From the NCBI GenBank assembly GCA_023413015.1, contig JAEZQR010000049.1:1-24716 (forward strand): DNA of 24,716 nt, read 5' to 3'. The DNA is from Pseudomonadota bacterium (GTDB lineage: Bacteria > Pseudomonadota > Alphaproteobacteria > Sphingomonadales > Sphingomonadaceae). This document shows, in pieces, positions 21,541-24,716 of this stretch (its first letter is position 1; each line of letters starts with the position of its first letter). Both the position numbers and the translations under genes were made by a program. A model generated the notes under the pieces. It was not told where the DNA came from. It made no database searches and saw only the letters and a list, made by a program, of their open reading frames with translations.

Positions 21541-22983
21541 TCAGTTCGACTTGCTTGTCACGTTGTCCGGGCCCGTCGTGTTGGCGATCGGGCGCGGCGA
21601 TTCGCCGTCGGACCAGTCCGACCAGTTGTGGCGAACGCGACGGTAGTTGACCGTAGGGTCGTAGAGCGGTCCCTGGAGGTTGAGATCTTCCGCCTCCGCC
21701 CGGCCGACCGAGGCGAGCAGCTGGAAGCCCGCGACATATTCGTCGCGGCGCGCGCGCACGAGCGTGACGCGTGCATTCAGCAACTCCTGCTCGGCATTGA
21801 GTACGTCGAGGATGTTGCGCGAACCGACGAGGTTCTCCTGCCGGGTACCTTCGAGCGCGAGCTCGTTGGCCCGCACGGCCACCTCGGCCGACTGGATCGT
21901 GGCGCGCGCGGTCTGCACGCCTTCGAAGGCGTTGCGGGCATTGGCGACCACGACGCGCTCGGTCTGCACCGACTGTTCGATCGCCTGGCTGCGCCGGGCC
22001 TGCGCCTGGCGGACACGCGAGGCGACCGCGCCCGACTGGTAGAGCGGCACCGTCATGCGAAGGCCCGCGGTCTGCGAGGTGTTGCTGTCGGAGGTGCCGG
22101 GCGGCAGATCCGGAATGGTCTGGTCCAGGGTGCCGAGCGCATCCGAATAGAGGACGCCGGTCGTGGCAGAAACGGTCGGTAGCCGGCCGGCGCGGGCGAC
22201 CCCGACGTCGTAGCGTGCGGCCTCGACGTCACGGCGCGCGGCAAGCGTCGCCGGGTTGTTGGCGACCGCCAGCTCGACCGCCTGCTCGGCGGTTCCCGGC
22301 AGCGGGGGCAGCGGCGGCGGCGGCTCAAGCGTGCCAGGCGCCCGGCCGACCACCCGCCGGTAGGCCTCACGGCTGAAGGTCAACTGCCCCTGCGCCGCGA
22401 TCAGGTCGGCGCGCGCGAGGGCCAGGCGCGCCTCGCTCTGCGCCACGTCGGTGCGGGTGAGATCGCCCACCTCGAACCGGTCGCGGCTGGCGCGAAGCTG
22501 CTCCTCAAGCACCCGCACCTGATTCTGGTTGAGCTCGACGACCGACTGGTCGCGCATTACGTCCATGTAGGCGGTGACCACGTCGGTGAAGACCTGGTTC
22601 TCGACGGAGCGGAGGTCCTGCCGCCCGGCCTGTACCCGCTCCTCGGCAGCGCGGACCGAATTGCGGACGCGGCCGCCGGTGAAGATCGGCAGGCTGAGAT
22701 CGGCGCTGGCATTCAGCGACCGGCCTTCGCTGTTGAAGTTGCCGATGCCGGCGAAATCCTGGTTCAGCCCGACCGCGCCCTCGACCGAGGGTCGTCCGGC
22801 GGCGGCCGCCTGCGCGACGCCCTCGTCGAGTTGCCGCTGGACCGCGCGCTGGGACGTGAGCTGCGGATTGGTCGCATAAGCCGTGGCCAGCGCATCCTGC
22901 AGCGTCTCGGCGCTCAGGGCCGAAAGCGGCGTGGTCGCCAACAACACCGCGATCGCCGCCTTCATCGGCCAGTTCCGCTTCAT
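21541..22983 (-). CDS. tolC: TolC family outer membrane efflux/secretion protein
   Basis: About 480 residues: a signal peptide (MKRNWPMKAAIAVLLATTPLSALSA), then two homologous outer membrane efflux repeats. The helical barrel segments are visible (ETLQDALATAYATNPQLTSQRA; ADLSLPIFTGGRVRNSVRAAEE; then AVELAVANNPATLAARRDVEAA; MTVPLYQSGAVASRVRQAQ) with the N-L-x-x-G-x-x-N/DVL motif (ENLVGSRNILDVLNAEQEL). A trimer makes the outer membrane channel for RND pumps or type I secretion. ATG codons at 22983 and 22989 and a GTG at 22998 compete; I favour 22983, with GGGGA eight bases before it. The tail is Asn/Ser-rich and disordered. It starts just after the pcm-like gene. Confidence 0.92.
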   Translation of the reverse strand: MKRNWPMKAAIAVLLATTPLSALSAETLQDALATAYATNPQLTSQRAVQRQLDEGVAQAAAAGRPSVEGAVGLNQDFAGIGNFNSEGRSLNASADLSLPIFTGGRVRNSVRAAEERVQAGRQDLRSVENQVFTDVVTAYMDVMRDQSVVELNQNQVRVLEEQLRASRDRFEVGDLTRTDVAQSEARLALARADLIAAQGQLTFSREAYRRVVGRAPGTLEPPPPLPPLPGTAEQAVELAVANNPATLAARRDVEAARYDVGVARAGRLPTVSATTGVLYSDALGTLDQTIPDLPPGTSDSNTSQTAGLRMTVPLYQSGAVASRVRQAQARRSQAIEQSVQTERVVVANARNAFEGVQTARATIQSAEVAVRANELALEGTRQENLVGSRNILDVLNAEQELLNARVTLVRARRDEYVAGFQLLASVGRAEAEDLNLQGPLYDPTVNYRRVRHNWSDWSDGESPRPIANTTGPDNVTSKSN

Positions 22984-23018
22984 CGACATTTTCCCCACCG
23001 CTCTTCCATCAGATTGAC

Positions 23019-23681
23019 TTAGAATGTGAACCGCTTCGGCCGCTCGAAGCCCGGCAGGCGCTTCACCGCCACGTCGGTGAAGGCGACGGTGCCGAAGCTG
23101 CCCGCCGTCACGACGCCGGTCGCGGCGCGCTGGACGCCCGATTCGTCGATCACCACGCCGACGATGCGGCCGCCGTCCCTCAGCTGCTCCAGCAGCGCGT
23201 TGGGCACGATCTCGATCGCGCCGTCGAAATAGATGACGTCATAGGGCGCGCCCTGCGGCCAGCCGGCCGGCAACAGCCCTTCGGCCACCGTCGCATTGTC
23301 TACGCCGAGCGCTTCGAGATTCCCTCGTGCCTGCGCCGCCAGCTCGGCGTTCTCCTCGAGCGCGATGACCTCGCCGGCGAGTCGCGCGACCACCGCGGCC
23401 GGGTAGCCGGTGCCGGCTCCGACGACCAGCACACGCTCGTGCGGCTTGAACCTTGCGCCCATCAGCAGCTGGCCGAACGCCATCGGCTCCATGATGAAGC
23501 GGCCCGGCGCGATCGGCTGGTCCTCGTCGAGATAGGCGATCATCGCACGGTTGGCCGGCACGAAGCGCTCGCGCGGCACGGCGGCGAACGCCTCGACGAC
23601 CTTGGGATCGTCGACGCCGGTGGTACGCAGCTGGCAGTCGATCATCGCCTGCCGCATCTCGTCGAAGCTTGGCTTGTTCAC
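23019..23681 (-). CDS. Protein-L-isoaspartate O-methyltransferase-like protein
   Basis: A 220-residue class I SAM methyltransferase of the PCMT family. It has the N-terminal helix MRQAMIDCQLRTTGV, RFVPANRAMIAYLD (PCMT-like) and the SAM loop VLVVGAGTGY (84-93). The TISQP motif of true isoaspartyl repair enzymes reads FIMEP (62-66), so the catalytic serine is a methionine (M64); repair activity is therefore doubtful. The GTG start at 23681 follows GGAACGAG and a good promoter. This alphaproteobacterial version is repeatedly seen beside tolC. It is the first gene of the operon with tolC and popZ (gaps about 20-35 and 16 bases). Confidence 0.86.
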   Translation of the reverse strand: MNKPSFDEMRQAMIDCQLRTTGVDDPKVVEAFAAVPRERFVPANRAMIAYLDEDQPIAPGRFIMEPMAFGQLLMGARFKPHERVLVVGAGTGYPAAVVARLAGEVIALEENAELAAQARGNLEALGVDNATVAEGLLPAGWPQGAPYDVIYFDGAIEIVPNALLEQLRDGGRIVGVVIDESGVQRAATGVVTAGSFGTVAFTDVAVKRLPGFERPKRFTF

Positions 23682-23704
23682 GCGCTCGTTCCGTTCTCAG
23701 GTGA

Positions 23705-23733
23705 CTTATATCAGCAACACACCAACGGTGCAA
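23705..23733 (-). promoter_or_regulatory. Promoter of the pcm-like / tolC / popZ operon
   Basis: Minus strand TTGCAC (23733-23728), 17-base spacer, TATAAG (23710-23705). The expected start of transcription is near 23698, giving a leader of about 17 bases before the GTG at 23681. Confidence 0.7.
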
Positions 23734-23758
23734 TCGTCCGCGCATTTAGCGGTGTGCG

Positions 23759-23787
23759 TTGCAACCGCCAAGCAGCATTGCTAGATA
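23759..23787 (+). promoter_or_regulatory. Promoter of tRNA-Cys
   Basis: TTGCAA (23759-23764), 17-base spacer, TAGATA (23782-23787); the tRNA begins 18 bases after the -10. It is back to back with the promoter of the pcm-like operon. Confidence 0.6.
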
Positions 23788-23804
23788 GCGCCTCCTTGCT
23801 CCCC

Positions 23805-23878
23805 GGCCCGATGGCGGAGTGGTTACGCAGAGGACTGCAAATCCTTGCACGCCGGTTCGATTCCGGCTCGGGCCTCCA
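23805..23878 (+). tRNA. tRNA-Cys(GCA)
   Basis: A 74-base cloverleaf with encoded CCA. Acceptor arms GGCCCGA / TCGGGCC, D-arm GGCGGAGTGGTTACGC, anticodon loop ACTGCAAAT with anticodon GCA, T-arm GCCGGTTCGATTCCGGC. Confidence 0.96.
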
Positions 23879-23885
23879 AGCACCC

Positions 23886-23902
23886 GGCGCGGTTATCGCG
23901 CC
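23886..23902 (+). terminator. Hairpin after tRNA-Cys
   Basis: GGCGCG-GTTAT-CGCGCC is a perfect 6-bp GC stem seven bases after the tRNA, followed by CCTTCT. The T-tract is weak, so it may be a terminator or a 3' processing stop. Confidence 0.4.
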
Positions 23903-23953
23903 CCTTCTACGTTCGACAGATTCGAAATTCATGTGCCGCATGGAAGCAACGGC

Positions 23954-23969
23954 CATGCCAACCGGCATG
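23954..23969. repeat. Small inverted repeat in the tRNA-Cys / LLM gap
   Basis: CATGCC-AACC-GGCATG, a perfect 6-bp stem with a four-base loop, in the 169-base gap between convergent transcription units. No gene was found in this gap. Confidence 0.4.
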
Positions 23970-24010
23970 CGCCGTGCTTATACTGCCGACAGCTGCCTCC
24001 ACCTGTACGA

Positions 24011-24032
24011 TTCCGGACAGGATCGTCCGGAA
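24011..24032 (-). terminator. 8-bp perfect hairpin downstream of the LLM oxidoreductase gene
   Basis: TTCCGGAC (24011-24018), six bases, GTCCGGAA (24025-24032), 15 bases beyond the stop of the flavin oxidoreductase gene. There is no T-tract on either strand. Position between convergent units suggests a transcript end structure; as an exact palindrome it could also bind a protein. Confidence 0.4.
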
Positions 24033-24047
24033 ATGGACGTTTCCCCG

Positions 24048-24716
24048 CTAGCTCCGCAGCACCTCGGCCGCGATCTCGAACGACCGCAAGCGCGCGGCAT
24101 GGTCGTAGATCTGCGCGGTCAGCATCAGCTCGTCCGCTTCCGTCCGCTCGATGATCGCCTCGAGCTGCGTCCGCACCTGCTCGGGCGTTCCGACCGCCGA
24201 ACAGGACAGCGCCTGATCGAGCCCGGCCCGCTCGGCCGCCGTCAGCTCGGCCTCGAAGCCGTCGCGCGGCGGCGGCAGCGGTGACGGCACCCCGCGCCGC
24301 AGGTTGAGGAAGGCCTGCTGGATCGAGGTCATCAGCCGCCGCGCCTCGGCCTCGCTGTCGGCGGCGAACACATTGGCGCCGACCATCACATAGGGCTTCT
24401 CGAGATACTCCGAGGGCTTGAAGCGGTGGCGATAGAGCTCGATCGCCTCCTCAAGCATCACCGGCGCGAAATGCGACGCGAAGGCATAAGGCAGCCCAAA
24501 CGCGGCGGCGAGCTGCGCGCCGTACAGGCTCGATCCGAGGATCCACACCGGCACCTCGGTGCCCCCTCCCGGCACCGCCTGGATGCGCTGCCCGGGCTCG
24601 ACCGGGCCGAGGAAGGCCAGCAGCTCCGCCACGTCGTTCGGGAAGGAATCGACGTTGGTCGCGAGGTTGCGCCGCAGCGCGTGCGCCGTGAGCTGATCGG
24701 TCCCCGGCGCGCGCCC
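24048..24716 (-). CDS. LLM class flavin-dependent oxidoreductase, luciferase-like group (5' part outside window)
   Basis: The last 222 codons of a gene that enters from the right edge. The visible part has APGTDQLTAHALRR, WILGSSLYGAQLAAAFGLPYAFASHFAP and CSAVGTPEQVRTQLEAII, which match the MsnO8-like luciferase-family oxidoreductases (TIGR03558 type) of about 330 residues. These are FMN- or F420-fold TIM-barrel proteins; this subgroup uses flavin, and the physiological substrate is not known. The N-terminal third with the start is missing from the window. It converges on tRNA-Cys. Confidence 0.88.
   Translation of the reverse strand, partial: GRAPGTDQLTAHALRRNLATNVDSFPNDVAELLAFLGPVEPGQRIQAVPGGGTEVPVWILGSSLYGAQLAAAFGLPYAFASHFAPVMLEEAIELYRHRFKPSEYLEKPYVMVGANVFAADSEAEARRLMTSIQQAFLNLRRGVPSPLPPPRDGFEAELTAAERAGLDQALSCSAVGTPEQVRTQLEAIIERTEADELMLTAQIYDHAARLRSFEIAAEVLRS

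Noticed and set aside
23819..24154. Small + strand frames over tRNA-Cys, including one reading MAEWLRRGLQILARRFDSGSG.
   Set aside because: They are translations of the tRNA itself, a common artefact.
1..24716. CRISPR arrays, insertion sequences, integrase or att sites next to the three tRNAs.
   Set aside because: No regularly spaced repeats, transposase or integrase frames, and no second copy of a tRNA 3' end was seen.

Overview
The window looks like chromosome from a GC-rich alphaproteobacterium, most likely a Sphingomonas relative. The basis is the gene order pcm-like / tolC / popZ / (insert) / valS, a DUF1134 (EipA) protein, a two-domain DUF1289/acylphosphatase neighbourhood, PEP-CTERM regulatory genes of the prsK/prsR/prsT type, and many GTG starts. 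The taxonomic call is an inference from gene content; no rRNA is present.

Left part (1-3340, mostly + strand): the last codons of a DsbD-type thiol:disulfide reductase, then argC followed by three genes joined by overlapping stop/start codons (DUF1697, a RimJ/RimL-type acetyltransferase, a gamma-carbonic anhydrase). Behind them lies a 500-base gap. It holds what looks like the tail of a decayed GFA-family gene, a short tandem repeat and a 53-codon tail-anchored membrane protein gene on the minus strand.

Second part (3343-5400, minus strand): a secreted YncE-like beta-propeller protein, then a holin and a family-108 muramidase forming a two-gene lysis cassette of the phage / gene-transfer-agent kind, with no other phage genes nearby. 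The muramidase promoter (TTGACA-N17-TATCAA) lies inside a 34-bp near-perfect palindrome that touches the start codon, predicting a leaderless, tightly controlled message. A hairpin with a T-run and tRNA-Pro(GGG) follow.

Third part (5410-13120, minus strand): an operon of a TIGR03013-like polyprenyl-phosphate sugar transferase, membrane histidine kinase PrsK, sigma-54 activator PrsR and giant TPR protein PrsT. These are the regulatory and export-related components of the exosortase A / PEP-CTERM exopolysaccharide system; the exosortase itself is not in view.

Fourth part (13401-17410): tRNA-Ser(GCT), a divergent crotonase-family enzyme, DUF1289 and acylphosphatase (convergent, overlapping), a fumarylacetoacetase-family hydrolase, an EipA-like envelope protein, the YgfZ-type folate/Fe-S protein and a 36-residue membrane protein.

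Right part (17402-24716, mostly minus strand): valS, a secreted double-NTF2-like protein with an 8+8 bp palindrome in its leader, popZ, tolC and a Pcm-like methyltransferase with a good promoter, a divergent tRNA-Cys(GCA), and the C-terminal two thirds of an LLM-class flavin oxidoreductase cut by the window end. The best candidates for something little described are the palindrome-controlled lysis cassette and the secreted protein gene inserted between popZ and valS.
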